DNA of 64,000 nucleotides from Sandaracinaceae bacterium (lineage in GTDB: Bacteria; Myxococcota_A; Polyangia; Polyangiales; Sandaracinaceae). The notes below the pieces were generated by a model. It did no database searches and was not told where the DNA came from. It was given only the letters and a program-made list of their open reading frames with translations. Positions 17,585 through 28,738 of this stretch are shown in pieces. How positions within the stretch are numbered: position 1 is the first letter of the stretch; each line of letters opens with the position of its first letter. Where the stretch lies: NCBI GenBank assembly GCA_040218145.1, contig JAVJQK010000050.1:1-64000 (forward strand), given 5' to 3'. The translations under genes were made by a program, and so were the position numbers.

Positions 17585-19132
17585 TCAGGCCGGCGCGGGC
17601 TCGGCGTGGCTCAGCTCCTCCATGCTCTGCACCTGCGCTTCGGTGCCGATCAAGAAGAGGCTGTCGCCCGCCTGCACGCGGATCTTGCCGCCCGGGTTGT
17701 CGACCACGCTCCCGTCCTGGTGCGCGAGCGCGATCAGCGTCAGCCCGGTGCGCTGGCGGAGCTGCGCCTCGGCCAGCGTGTTGCCGACGAGGAACGGGAA
17801 GTTCTCCGCGTCGACCTCCACCAGCTGCAGCTCGAGCCCGCGCGTGGCCCGCTTCTTCACCACGTGCCCGATCAGCGCGTCGAGGTCGACCGCCTCGTGC
17901 TCCTGGCTCTGGGCCGATCCGCGCAGCTTCGCGTAGATGGCGGGCGACATCACGCAGGTGAGGATGGCGACCAGGATGATCGCGGTGTTCACCTCGGGCG
18001 TGATCGCGCCGATGCGCAGTCCGATGGCCGACGCGGCGATGATGAGGCTCAGGCGGGAGCTGAGCAGGAAGCCGGCCGCGATGGCGTTCCTGCGCCCGTA
18101 GAAGCGTGAGAGGAGCAGGCTGGGGACGACCTTCACCGCGAACGCGAAGACGACCAGGAGCGGCACGAGCACGAGGCTGGTGGGGTCGGCGAGGAGCGAG
18201 TGGATGTCGAAGCGCGCGCCGACCATGATGAAGAAGATCGGGATGAAGAAGCCGAACCCGATCGCGTCGAGCTTCATGCCCAGCAGGCCGTGCACGCTCT
18301 TGCGGCTGAGCGACGAGATGGCGGTGCCGGCGAGGAACGCGCCGAGGATGATCTCGCTGCCGATCACCTCGCTGAAGACCACGAACCCGAGCATGAGGGT
18401 CATCGCGGCCCGCAGCGGCAGCTCCGCCGTCTTGGGCGCCGTGAACGCGAGCCGGCGCACGAAGGTGTTCTTGCTGTGGAGCAGGCGCTTGCCGACCCAG
18501 AGCACGCCGAAGAAGAGGATGAACAGCGTGCCCACCACGCCGACGTCGAGCAGCGCGCCGCCCTCCTCGTAGAACGCCACCACCACCGTGATGAGCAGCA
18601 TGGTGGTGAAGTCGGCGATGACCGCGGAGAGGATCACCGTCTGCCCGAACGAGGTCGCCCCCTCGCCGCGCTCCTTGAGGAGCGGCATCACCAGGCCGAC
18701 CGACGTGGTGCTCATGATGAGCGCCATGATGTACGGGCTCTCGACGTATCCCGCCGCGACGAGCCCGAACGAGCCCGCGAGCGAGACGACGAGGGTCGCG
18801 CCGAAGATGCTGCCCGTGACGATCAGCAGCTGGCGCAGGCCGCCGCCATTCGATTTGCCGTCCTTCGCCGGTCCGACCGAGAGCGAGCGCAGATCGATCT
18901 CGAGCCCGGAGAGGAACATGAGGAACGCGAAGCCGAAGAGGGAGAGCAGCTCCAGCCACGGGTCGGGCTCGTCCGGGATGAGGTGAACGCCGCTCCGGCC
19001 GAGCACGATCCCGATCAAGATCTCGCCCACGACGAGCGGGATCCGCAGCATGGTCAGCCGGGGCAGGAGGATGCCCGTGACCATGGCGGCCGTCACGACG
19101 ACCAGCAGCGGAGTGAAGCTGTGCTCGTGCAC
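17585..19132 (-). CDS. CPA2-family cation:proton antiporter with TrkA-C domain
   Basis: A 515-residue membrane protein with about 12-13 membrane segments (starting LLVVVTAAMVTGILLPRL) characteristic of the KefB/GerN/RosB type CPA2 exchangers. Conserved stretches include VVGEILIGIVLGRSG and the dense Thr/Ser helices around ADFTTMLLITVVV. Residues 420-500 form a cytosolic regulatory domain of TrkA-C type (DALIGHVVKKRATRG, IRVQAGDSLFLIGTEAQV), which binds small ligands and gates the transporter. The ion (K+ or Na+) cannot be settled here. It is divergent from a sensor kinase gene. Confidence 0.9.
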   Translation of the reverse strand: MHEHSFTPLLVVVTAAMVTGILLPRLTMLRIPLVVGEILIGIVLGRSGVHLIPDEPDPWLELLSLFGFAFLMFLSGLEIDLRSLSVGPAKDGKSNGGGLRQLLIVTGSIFGATLVVSLAGSFGLVAAGYVESPYIMALIMSTTSVGLVMPLLKERGEGATSFGQTVILSAVIADFTTMLLITVVVAFYEEGGALLDVGVVGTLFILFFGVLWVGKRLLHSKNTFVRRLAFTAPKTAELPLRAAMTLMLGFVVFSEVIGSEIILGAFLAGTAISSLSRKSVHGLLGMKLDAIGFGFFIPIFFIMVGARFDIHSLLADPTSLVLVPLLVVFAFAVKVVPSLLLSRFYGRRNAIAAGFLLSSRLSLIIAASAIGLRIGAITPEVNTAIILVAILTCVMSPAIYAKLRGSAQSQEHEAVDLDALIGHVVKKRATRGLELQLVEVDAENFPFLVGNTLAEAQLRQRTGLTLIALAHQDGSVVDNPGGKIRVQAGDSLFLIGTEAQVQSMEELSHAEPAPA

Positions 19133-19233
19133 GTCGCCCCATAAAACGCGGAAAGGTCCGCTCGCGTCAACCTCGGCCCAGGCCCGTTTTCTGCTCGCGT
19201 CGCGTCCCAGGGCGTATTCTCGACGGGGCTCTC

Positions 19234-20901
19234 TTGCGCTCTCTCCTTCATCCCACCCTCGACGCCGACCCCGAGCTCCGCTCGCGGGCGCTCGCGATCC
19301 TGTGGGCCAGCCTCGCGCTCGGCGCGGTGGTCGCCGTCGGCACCACGGTCCGCACGCTCATCCAGCCGCTGCCCCCCGTCGCCTTCTGGGCGCTCGTGGG
19401 CTCGGCGATCTTGCTCGGGTTCGCGCCGCTCGCCTTGCGTGTCTCGAGTCGGCTCACCTTGCCGGCCGCGCTGCCCTCGTTCGTCCTCGTCGCGCTCCCC
19501 GCGGTCGTCGCGTATGCGCAAGGCGGCCTCGAGATCCCCATCGCCATGGCCCTCCCACTGGCGCCCGTCGCCGGGATGTTCTTCGGTGGGCGCGCGGTGG
19601 GCCTCGTCACGGCCACGCTCGCGCTGATCGAGGTGCTGGTCTTCGCGCGCCTCCACGCGAGCGGGCACGTCTTCCCGATGGCGCCCCCCGAGGGCCAGAC
19701 GCTCACGCTCGCGCGCGCCAACGTGCTCGCGCTCCTCGTGCTCCTCGGCGCGGCCTTCGCGTGGCTCTTCGAGCGACGTCGCGTCCGCCACGAGGCGTCG
19801 CTGCGCTCGGAGCGTGAGCGCTTTCGGCTCGCCCTGGACGCGGCCCACGACGGCGTCTTCGACTGGGATCGCGCGGGCGGCGACCCCTACTACTCCGAGC
19901 AGTTCCTGAGGCTGCTGAAGCGCGACGATCTCGGCGCGCGCGACCCCCGTGAGTGGCTCGCCGAGCCCGACCGCGCGCGCGTCGGCGCGTCGCTCGAGCG
20001 GCTGGCGGCCGAGGGGGGCGCGCTCGAGGTCGAGTGCCAGCTGGAGACCGCGGACGGGCCGCGCTGGTTCGAGCTGCGCGCGCTTCGCGTCAGCGGGTCG
20101 GGAGAGACGGCGCGGCTGGTCGGCGCGGTGCGGGACGTGGAGGAGCGCAAGCGGGCCGCGGCGCTGAAGGACCAGCTCATCTCCACGGTGAGCCACGAGC
20201 TGCGAACCCCGCTGACGGGCATCCACGGCGCTCTGCGGCTCCTCGGCGGCGGCGCGGCGGGTCCGCTGTCCGAGCGAGGCCAGGAGCTGGTCGCGCTGGG
20301 CGAGCGGAACGGCCGGCGCCTGATGCGCATCGTCGACGAGCTGCTCGATCTCCAGCGCCTGCAAGCGGGTGAGCTCGACCTGGAGCTGGACGAGGTCTCG
20401 GTCGCGGACGTCCTCGCCCAGGCGCGCACCATCGCGGAGGAGCTCGGGGTCGAGGCGCGCCTCTCGATCTCCGAGCCCGCTCCAGAGGAGATCGTGCTGT
20501 GCGATCTCCAGCGGGCCGGGCAGGTGTGGATCAACCTGATCGGGAACGCGGTGAAGTTCGCGCGCGAGGGCAAAATCGAGGCGGTGGCGCGCGCGGTCGA
20601 TGGAGGGATCCGCTTCGAGCTCGCGGATCGGGGACCGGGTGTGCCGCCCGAGATGCGAGACAGCGTCTTCGAGCCGTTCACCCAGGTGGACGGAACGACC
20701 ACGCGCGCGCACGGCGGGAGCGGGCTCGGCCTCGCCATCGTCGCGTCGATCGTGCGGGCCAGCGGCGGCGAGGTCGGCGTCGACGAGCGCGCGGGCGGCG
20801 GCGCGGTCTTCTGGTTCCTGCTCCGGCGGACGCGCGCGGCGATCAACGACAGAACGGCCGGCCCGGGTGGGGCGCCTCGAGCCACGCCTCCCGGCGGGTG
20901 A
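19234..20901 (+). CDS. PAS-containing membrane histidine kinase
   Basis: A 555-residue protein with several N-terminal membrane segments (residues 20-165), a PAS domain (FRLALDAAHDGVFDWDRAG, 190-300), a HisKA domain with the phospho-accepting His in STVSHELRTPLTG (about 320), and a HATPase domain ending in GGSGLGLAIVASIVRASGG. It would phosphorylate an unidentified receiver. No response regulator is adjacent, so it is an orphan kinase. Its start is TTG 19234; no other start fits better. Its last 59 bases overlap the 3' end of the convergent MepA-like gene. Confidence 0.88.
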   Translation: MRSLLHPTLDADPELRSRALAILWASLALGAVVAVGTTVRTLIQPLPPVAFWALVGSAILLGFAPLALRVSSRLTLPAALPSFVLVALPAVVAYAQGGLEIPIAMALPLAPVAGMFFGGRAVGLVTATLALIEVLVFARLHASGHVFPMAPPEGQTLTLARANVLALLVLLGAAFAWLFERRRVRHEASLRSERERFRLALDAAHDGVFDWDRAGGDPYYSEQFLRLLKRDDLGARDPREWLAEPDRARVGASLERLAAEGGALEVECQLETADGPRWFELRALRVSGSGETARLVGAVRDVEERKRAAALKDQLISTVSHELRTPLTGIHGALRLLGGGAAGPLSERGQELVALGERNGRRLMRIVDELLDLQRLQAGELDLELDEVSVADVLAQARTIAEELGVEARLSISEPAPEEIVLCDLQRAGQVWINLIGNAVKFAREGKIEAVARAVDGGIRFELADRGPGVPPEMRDSVFEPFTQVDGTTTRAHGGSGLGLAIVASIVRASGGEVGVDERAGGGAVFWFLLRRTRAAINDRTAGPGGAPRATPPGG

Positions 20902-22000
20902 GCCACTGCTCCACCCTCGGGTGCATCTCACCCGCCGCCGCGCGCGCCTCCTCCGCGGTCGTCCGCGGCGCCTGCGGGCGATCCGGTCGCGGTCGGTTCA
21001 GCTGGGGACGCAGCCCCGCCTCTCGCAGCATCGCGCGCCGCCACGGATACACCGGCGGGCTGTCCGCGCAGCCGTGGGCGAGGTCCTCGAGCGAGCAGTG
21101 AAAGCGAATGTGCAGGTGGTCGTCGTGCGGCGCGCCCGGCTGACAGGTGATCTGCGCGAAGCGTTCCCGCACCGCGCGTGGCGCGCGCGCCCGCTCCGCC
21201 TGCGCGAGCAGGAGCGCGCGGATGTGCTCCGCCACGAAGATCCGCTGCACGTCGTCCCCGCGCGTCCCCTCGAGGAGCGCCTGCACGAACCGCCACGTCC
21301 TCGGCGCGTCCAGCCGCACCACCACGTCGTCCGCGCGCACGCTCAGATCCTTGAAGTCCACGCCGATCCCGCGTGGGTCCAGGAACGCGCCGACCGAAGG
21401 CATCGGCGCTCCGCCGCGGTCCAGGAGGTAGAAGAGCACGTCCACGTCGCGCCCCGCACGGTGGCTCCCGTGGTGCGGGATCGGCCCTCCCTCCCGAAAC
21501 CCGAGATCGTTGATCCGCAGCGCGCCTCCCGGCAGCTCGGCGTGCACGACCCCCGCCGCGCGCACCAGCGCCTGCACCATCTCCACCGTCCCGTACACGG
21601 CCTCCGGGTTGGGCCGCGTGGTCCCCGCTTGCAGCCCCGGCGCCCTCTCCGGCAACGCGACCCCTCCCTCGAGCGACCCATCCCGCGGCCCCCCGATGGA
21701 CGTGCTCTCTTCCCCCGTCATCGCCATCAGCGCCGCCACGCTCGACGAAGAGCCAGACTCGGAAGCGGACGCGGACTCGGAGGCGGACTCGGACGCGGAC
21801 TCGGACTCGGTAGCGGACTCGGACTCGGAAGCGGACTCGGTAGCGGAAGCGGCAGCGGACCCGGACTCCGATCCGGACCCGGCCCCGGCCCCAGCCGCCT
21901 CAGCCCTCTCCGAAGCCGAAGCCGTCCCCCCCCACTCCGTGTTGTCTTCCCCCGGGCTCCCGCACCCGAGAGCCAACACCAAGAACGCCCAGCGCCGCAT
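20843..22000 (-). CDS. MepA-like peptidoglycan endopeptidase lipoprotein
   Basis: A 385-residue protein. The N-terminus MRRWAFLVLALGC has a lipobox with Cys at residue 13. Residues 30-85 form a Ser-Glu/Ser-Ala rich linker, after which the LAS-type peptidase domain begins. Its ligand motifs are HGSHRAGRDVD (about 170-180; His and Asp) and HLH near residue 297 in DDHLHIRF. The domain resembles penicillin-insensitive murein endopeptidase, which cuts cross-links in peptidoglycan. The lipid anchor suggests work at the outer membrane's inner face. The linker is coded by a hexanucleotide repeat, reported separately. Confidence 0.85.
   Translation of the reverse strand: MRRWAFLVLALGCGSPGEDNTEWGGTASASERAEAAGAGAGSGSESGSAAASATESASESESATESESASESASESASASESGSSSSVAALMAMTGEESTSIGGPRDGSLEGGVALPERAPGLQAGTTRPNPEAVYGTVEMVQALVRAAGVVHAELPGGALRINDLGFREGGPIPHHGSHRAGRDVDVLFYLLDRGGAPMPSVGAFLDPRGIGVDFKDLSVRADDVVVRLDAPRTWRFVQALLEGTRGDDVQRIFVAEHIRALLLAQAERARAPRAVRERFAQITCQPGAPHDDHLHIRFHCSLEDLAHGCADSPPVYPWRRAMLREAGLRPQLNRPRPDRPQAPRTTAEEARAAAGEMHPRVEQWLTRREAWLEAPHPGRPFCR
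21745..21905. repeat. Ser/Glu-coding hexanucleotide repeat in MepA-like gene
   Basis: The plus strand shows imperfect repeats of GGACTC, GGAAGC, GGACGC and GTAGCG units. On the minus strand, in the gene's frame, they code for Ser-Glu and Ser-Ala pairs of the flexible linker between lipobox and peptidase domain. The same style of hexamers recurs at 37072-37295. Confidence 0.85.
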
Positions 22001-22038
22001 GCCTCAGCGTGGGCCTCTCGGCTCGTTCCCGCAAAGAA

Positions 22039-22506
22039 TCAGGCCGCCTCGGGGAAGCTCCCCGGCACCGTCAACACCGGCCGCCGCGACTGCCGCATCA
22101 CCTTCTCCGCCACCGATCCGATGAGCAGATGCGCCAGCCCGGTGCGCCCGTGGGTGCCCATCACGATCATCGCGCAGTCGAGCTCGTCCGCCACCGACAG
22201 GATCCGCCTCACCGGATCACCGAGCTCCACCGAGAGGTCCACCGTCGCGCCGAGGTCGCGCAGCTCCTTGGCGTAGCGCTCCAGCTCTGCGCGCGAGGCA
22301 TCCCGCACGAAGGTGCCGATCTCCACCGGCTCGCGATCCGGCGTCGGTCGGATCTCCGAGCCCTCCACGAGCCCGGCCGGCAGGTGAGTCACGTGCAGCA
22401 AGACCAGCCGGGCGTCGAGGCTCGGGGCGATCTGGGCGGCCATGCGCATGGCGCGGCGGGCACAGCTCGAGAAATCGGTGGGGACCAGCAAGCAGGCGCC
22501 GGGCAT
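22039..22506 (-). CDS. Universal stress protein (UspA family)
   Basis: A 155-residue single-domain Usp. It opens with CLLVPTDFSSCARRAM and ends with the nucleotide-binding loop MGTHGRTGLAHLLIGSVAEK (G2xG9xGS), so it belongs to the ATP-binding group. Usp proteins support survival in stress, often with redox or energy limits. The gene is divergent from the reductase-MerR-diiron cassette across 94 bases, and it may share regulatory DNA with that cassette. The specific role is unknown. Confidence 0.9.
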   Translation of the reverse strand: MPGACLLVPTDFSSCARRAMRMAAQIAPSLDARLVLLHVTHLPAGLVEGSEIRPTPDREPVEIGTFVRDASRAELERYAKELRDLGATVDLSVELGDPVRRILSVADELDCAMIVMGTHGRTGLAHLLIGSVAEKVMRQSRRPVLTVPGSFPEAA

Positions 22507-22548
22507 GCACCGCAGGTATCCACAAACGGGTCTCGAGCAAACGCGTAA

Positions 22549-22571
22549 AGTGTCTAGTGGCGCTTGACACT
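22549..22571 (+). promoter_or_regulatory. Dyad AGTGTC-N11-GACACT, candidate MerR operator
   Basis: A perfect 6-bp inverted repeat with an 11-base spacer lies in the divergent gap between the Usp gene and the reductase gene. It overlaps a TTGACA at 22564-22569, which could be a -35 box of the reductase gene. The MerR protein coded two genes downstream may bind it. The matching -10 is weak (CATCTT), so the promoter assignment is uncertain. Confidence 0.4.
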
Positions 22572-22600
22572 ATACGGGAGCTGGCTCATCTTCGGGAGCG

Positions 22601-24025
22601 ATGAAGCGCTTCGAACGAACACGCCGTCGTCGCGTGGGCCGGATCGACGTCGCGGCGAGCGCGCTGTCTCGGCTCGCCCCGCGGGGCCTCCGAGGGCGTA
22701 TCGATCGTCTGCGCCTCGACGCGCGCGCCGTGGTCGACGGCTTCCGCCCCGAGCGCGAGCCCACCTACGCGGCGCCGGGCACCCCGCCGTGGGTGCCGAC
22801 CCCGCTGGGGGAGATCGACCCGCTCGAGCACGCCCTGCCGCGCGGCCGGCTGCGCCGCTCGTGGGTCACGCTCCGCACGGATCTGCGCTGGCTCGCGCGG
22901 GACCTGCGCGGCGAGGGCCGCCCGCCGCTCGTGGAGCGCGCCGGGCCGAGTCGCTATGCGTCCGCGGCCTCTCCGCTCGACGCGCGCACCCTCGTCGTCG
23001 AGTCCATCGAGCGGGAGACCGCGGAGGCGGTGACGGTGCGGCTCCGCGAGACCGACGGCGCCCCGCTCCGCTTCGAGGCGGGCCAGTTCCTCACCTTGGA
23101 GCTCGACGTGGAGGGCGCGCGCCTGCGCCGCGCCTACTCGCTGAGCAGCTCGCCGCTCGATGGTCCGAGCGCGACCATCACCGTCAAGCGAATCGACGGT
23201 GGGCGCGCGTCGAGCCACATCGTCGAGCGCCTCCGTCCGGGCGCGAGGCTTCGCGCGCGCGGCCCGTCCGGGGCGTTCCTGGCCCCTCGCTCCGACGCGC
23301 ACCTCGTCATGATCGCCGGCGGGTCCGGCATCACCCCGATCGCCTCCATCGCCGAGACCGTGCTCCGCGCGCGCCCGGCCACGCGCGTCAGCCTCCTCTA
23401 CGGGAACCGCGGCGTCGACGACGTGATCTTCGGGTCCCGCCTCCGCGCGCTGATGGGCGCCCACCCCGAGCGGCTCCGCGTGACCCACGTGCTCGAGCGG
23501 CCGCCGGCCGAGCATCGCGGGCCGGTCGGCCGCGTCGACGCGTCGGCGGTGCACGCCTTCCTCGAGGCGCTGCCCGAACAGGACCTCGAGCGCGTCTACT
23601 ATGTGTGTGGTCCTTCCGCGATGATGGACGGCGTCCTCGGCGCGCTGGCCGCGCGCGGCGTGCCGGACGAGGCCATCCGGGTCGAGCGCTTCCAGAGCCC
23701 GCAGGATCCGGTCGACGCGCTCGCGGACCTGCCGAGCGACACGGTGATGGCGCAGATCGAGGTCGGTGGCCGCGCGCACCTCGTGCCGGTCGCGCCGGGT
23801 CAGACCTTGCTGGAGGCGGGCCTCGGAGCGGGCGCGCCGATGCCGTTCTCGTGCGCGATGGGCGGGTGCGCGGCCTGCAAGGGCAAGCTCGTCTCCGGCC
23901 GCGTTAAGATGGAGGAGCCCAGCTGCCTGACGGCGCGCGAGCGCGAAGACGGCTGGGTCCTGACGTGTTGCTCGCGCCCTCTCGAGGGGGTGCGCGTGGA
24001 GCTCTCGAGCCGGAAGGGCGAATGA
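22601..24025 (+). CDS. Ferredoxin-fused FAD/NAD(P)H oxidoreductase
   Basis: A 474-residue electron-transfer flavoprotein. After a 115-residue N-terminal extension of unknown fold comes a FAD domain (RRAYSLSSSP near 175), a nicotinamide domain (AGGSGITP near 240, YYVCGPSAMMDGV near 335), and a C-terminal plant-type 2Fe-2S domain (FSCAMGGCAACKGKL near 417-425 and Cys near 455). The layout matches reductases that feed electrons to diiron oxygenases or desaturases. A ferritin-like diiron protein follows two genes later, so it is the likely electron acceptor. The stop overlaps the MerR start (ATGA). Confidence 0.88.
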   Translation: MKRFERTRRRRVGRIDVAASALSRLAPRGLRGRIDRLRLDARAVVDGFRPEREPTYAAPGTPPWVPTPLGEIDPLEHALPRGRLRRSWVTLRTDLRWLARDLRGEGRPPLVERAGPSRYASAASPLDARTLVVESIERETAEAVTVRLRETDGAPLRFEAGQFLTLELDVEGARLRRAYSLSSSPLDGPSATITVKRIDGGRASSHIVERLRPGARLRARGPSGAFLAPRSDAHLVMIAGGSGITPIASIAETVLRARPATRVSLLYGNRGVDDVIFGSRLRALMGAHPERLRVTHVLERPPAEHRGPVGRVDASAVHAFLEALPEQDLERVYYVCGPSAMMDGVLGALAARGVPDEAIRVERFQSPQDPVDALADLPSDTVMAQIEVGGRAHLVPVAPGQTLLEAGLGAGAPMPFSCAMGGCAACKGKLVSGRVKMEEPSCLTAREREDGWVLTCCSRPLEGVRVELSSRKGE

Positions 24026-24762
24026 TGGACCCCGCGACTCGAGAGGCCGATCCGCATCCGTACAAGATGAAGGATCTCTGCGAGCTGACCGGGCTCGGCC
24101 GCCAGGCGATCCACTTCTACATCCAGCGGGGGCTGTTGCCTCCGGGTCGGAAGACCGGGCGGAACATGGCCTGGTACGGCGAGGAGCACCTCGAGCGGCT
24201 CAAGCTCATCAAGCGCCTCCAGCACGAGCGCTTCCTGCCGCTCAAGGCGATCAAGGCCATCCTCGACGGACAGCAGGGCGTCTTCAGCGCGAGCCAGCGC
24301 GGCTTCTTGCTCGGGGTCAAGCAGCACCTCGGGCCGTCCATCGCGGAGGGCGCCGACCGTCCCGGAGAGACCGTGCGGGTCGACGCGACCCTCGAGCGCA
24401 TCGGCCTCGACCGCGCCGACTTCGACCGAATGCTCGCGCTCGAGCTCATCGGCGTGCGGGAGGACGACGACGGCAACGCGCTCCTTGCCGCCGACGATCT
24501 CTGGATCCTCGAGAGCTGGGCCGAGGTGCAGCGCCTCGGCTTCGACGAGGCCCTCGGCTTCACCGTCGACGACCTCGTGCTCTACGAGGAGATGGTCACG
24601 CAGCTCTTCCAGGCGGAGGCCCAGATGCTCCTGCCGCGCCTCAAGGGCGTCGACCCGGCGCGCGCGGCCGAGATGATCGAGCGCGGCCTCCCCATCGTGA
24701 ACGCTTTCTTGACGGGTCTGCACCGCGCGAAGATCCGCAACTTCCTCGCTTCGATCGGTTGA
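24022..24762 (+). CDS. MerR-family transcriptional regulator
   Basis: A 246-residue regulator. Its start ATG 24022 overlaps the stop of the reductase gene; a second ATG follows directly. The N-terminal winged helix is the MerR type (MKDLCELTGLGRQAIHFYI, then RGLLPP and the wing), with KLIKRLQHERFLPLKAIKAIL as the following helix. The C-terminal half is longer than in metal sensors, has no obvious Cys metal site, and contains a Trp/Leu-rich region (DDLWILESWAEVQRLGFDEA), which could bind a hydrophobic ligand. It lies between the reductase and diiron genes, so it probably controls them. Confidence 0.9.
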   Translation: MMDPATREADPHPYKMKDLCELTGLGRQAIHFYIQRGLLPPGRKTGRNMAWYGEEHLERLKLIKRLQHERFLPLKAIKAILDGQQGVFSASQRGFLLGVKQHLGPSIAEGADRPGETVRVDATLERIGLDRADFDRMLALELIGVREDDDGNALLAADDLWILESWAEVQRLGFDEALGFTVDDLVLYEEMVTQLFQAEAQMLLPRLKGVDPARAAEMIERGLPIVNAFLTGLHRAKIRNFLASIG

Positions 24763-24787
24763 ATCGGTCCTTCACCCAGAGGTCCTC

Positions 24788-25975
<1,188 letters not shown>

Positions 25976-28738
25976 CCGGCCTGCCGCGGAGCGCGCTCCG
26001 GACCACCTCGATCATCTCCTCGGGGACGAACGGCTTCGCGACGATGTGATCGCGACCCTCGCGGATCCCGAGCTCGCCGAGCGTCGCGGGGCCGTGCCCC
26101 GACGTATAAACCACCACGAGATCGGGGCGCGCGTCCAGCGCCGCGTGCACCAGCGCGGGGCCGTCCGAGTCGGGCAGCGAGACGTCGGAGAGGATGAGCC
26201 CGATGGAGGGGTCGTCGCGGAGCGCGCGCAGGGCCTCGGCCGCGGTGCCGCACTCGACCACGCGCATCGACGCTCGCCGCAGCGCGCGGGCGAAGCTCCG
26301 CCGGACCAGCGGCTCGTCGTCGACGAGGAGGACCGCGACGGGCTTGCGCTGCGAGCCGCTGTCGCTGGTCTTCGGCGCCGTCGCGACGTGACCCGGCGGG
26401 TCGGCGACCGGGAACAGGAGCTCGAACCTCGTCCCTCGACCGGGCGCGCTGTCCACGGTGATGTCGCCGCCCGCGCGGCGCACGATCCCGTGCACCGTCG
26501 AGAGGCCCAGGCCGGTGCCCTTGTCCTGCCCCTTGGTCGTGAAGAACGGCTCGAAGATCCGCGCCGCGGTCTCCGCGTCCATGCCGACCCCGGTGTCGCG
26601 GACCTCGAGGACGACGTCCCGTGACTGCTCGACGTGGCTCTCGCTCACCGAGCCCGCGTGGCTCGCCCGCTTGGTGTGGTGGACCCGGAGGGTCAGGGCG
26701 CCGCCGCTCGGCATCGCGTCGCGGGCGTTGACGGCGAGGTTCATCACCACCTGCTCGAGCTGGGACGGATCGATCCGCACGAACGCGTCCCGCTCGGCGT
26801 CGATCTCCAGCTCGATGGCGTCTCCCACCAGGCGACTCAGCAGGGGCCGCAGGCCGTGCACCACGTCGGCCACGTCCAGCTCCTCGGGGCGGCCGGGCTG
26901 CTTTCTGGCGAACGTCAGGAGCTGACGGGTCAGCGCCGCGGCGCGATCGGCCAGGTCGCCCATGTCGTCCACCAGCTCGCGCGCCGAGCTCGTGAGGGGC
27001 TCGGACGTGAGCAGCTCGCGCAGGTTCATCAGGATGGTCAGGAGGTTGTTGAAGTCGTGGGCCACGCCGCCGGCGAGCTTGCCGAGCGCCTCCATGCGCT
27101 GGGCCGCGGCGAGGCGCGCGCTCAGCTCCTTGCGCTCCCGCTGGGCACGCCTGCGCGGGGTGATGTCGCGCACGACGAGCTGCAGACAGCGGCCCTGCCC
27201 CGGCACGTCCACCGTGCGCAGGTTGACCTCGCTCTCGCGCTCCTCCCCGTCGGGGCGGCGCACGCGGAAGGTCGTCAGCGTGCTGGTCAACGGCCGCGAG
27301 TCGTCGTCCTGCCCCGCGTCCTCCTGCGACGGATCGAAGCCGAGCTGCTCGAGCGTGCGCCCGACGATGTCTCGCGTCTCACGTCCGAAGAGGATCGTCG
27401 CCGCCGGGTTGGCCATCGCGACGACGCCGTCCGGGCCGACGGTCAAGATGGCGTCCGGTGACCGCTCGACGATCTCCGCGAGATCTCGCTGGCGTGCGGT
27501 CAGGGCCTCCGACGCGCGCCGGTGTCGAATCGCGGTGCCGAGCAGATGCACGACCGACTCGACGAGCTCCTCGTCCTCGCTGGTGGGCTGATCACCCGGG
27601 GTGAACGTGACGAGGAGGCCCGCGACGCCCCCGTCGGTCGGTCCCGTCGCGGCCAGCTCACGAGGTGCGCCGCCGTCGCGCGACGAGGCGAAGGGCGCGC
27701 CGCCGCGCAGCGCGGTGTCCAGCGTCGCGCTCTCCAGCCGGGCACGCCGGCGGTCCCCGCTCACCGCGATGGCGGTCCAGGCGTCGACCTCCGCGCCGCG
27801 CTCCGCCCACACGACATCGGCCGCGTCGAGCAGGGTCGCGACGACGTCGACGCCGCGCTCGAGCAACGCGCGGGTCTCCATGCCCTCGGCGATGTCGCGC
27901 CCCAGCGCCGCGAGCGCCTCCCCCCGCGCCGCCCGCGCGGCGAGCGCCTCGTGCGCGTCGCCGAGATCACGTCGGCTCTGTCGTTCCGACGCCAGCGCCA
28001 GCTCGACCCCGCGGGCCGCGGCCGCGGCGAAGAGGCTGAGGAGCACCGTCGTCGCGGCGAACGCCGCCCCGTGGGAGACCACCGTGCGCACGGGACCCTC
28101 GGCCGGGAACCAGCCCTGGCTGGCCCCGTAGAAATGCACGCCGCCGACCAGGAGGCCGCCGATGCCGAACCCGATCGCTCCGCGCGCCCCGATCAGCAGG
28201 GAGGCGGCGAGGATCATCAGGGGCACGCTGAACACGAGCGTGGTCGTGGTCGCGGGTCCCCCCAAGGAGACGGTGTAGAGCGCGGCGCCGAGCAGGCTCG
28301 TGGGGACCAGGTAGCCGGCCACGCGCTCGTGGCCGAAGCGACAGAAGGTCAGCCCGGCGAACGCCAGCCCGAGGACCAGCCACGGGCCAGGGCTGTGCAC
28401 GAGCGGGTGTCCTCGCCACGCCATCACGGCGAGGTAGGCGCCCATCGCGAGCGCGATCACCACGAGCGAGATCCAGCTCAGTCGCGCGCGGCGATCGCGC
28501 GCCGCGTCCCCGTGCCGGGGTGGTCTCACCCACCGCGGCAAACGATCCCAGCTGTCCATTCCTTCGCCCATCGGTCCCCCGTGCCCGGAATGAAGCAGTC
28601 GACGTGCCAAGAGGGCCGCGGGAACAAAGCCCGCGCTGCGGGCCCGATCGTGGGGTCGGCCCGACAGAGGACCGTCGGGTCCTCCCGGTGGGCCCTGCCG
28701 CGGCTGGCCACCGGGCCTCCCTGCACTAGGATTGCGGC

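Noticed and set aside
22573-22590. Strong -10 box for the reductase promoter
   Set aside because: TATACG and CATCTT both match the sigma-70 pattern only partly and spacing to candidate -35 boxes is poor, so only the dyad was recorded.
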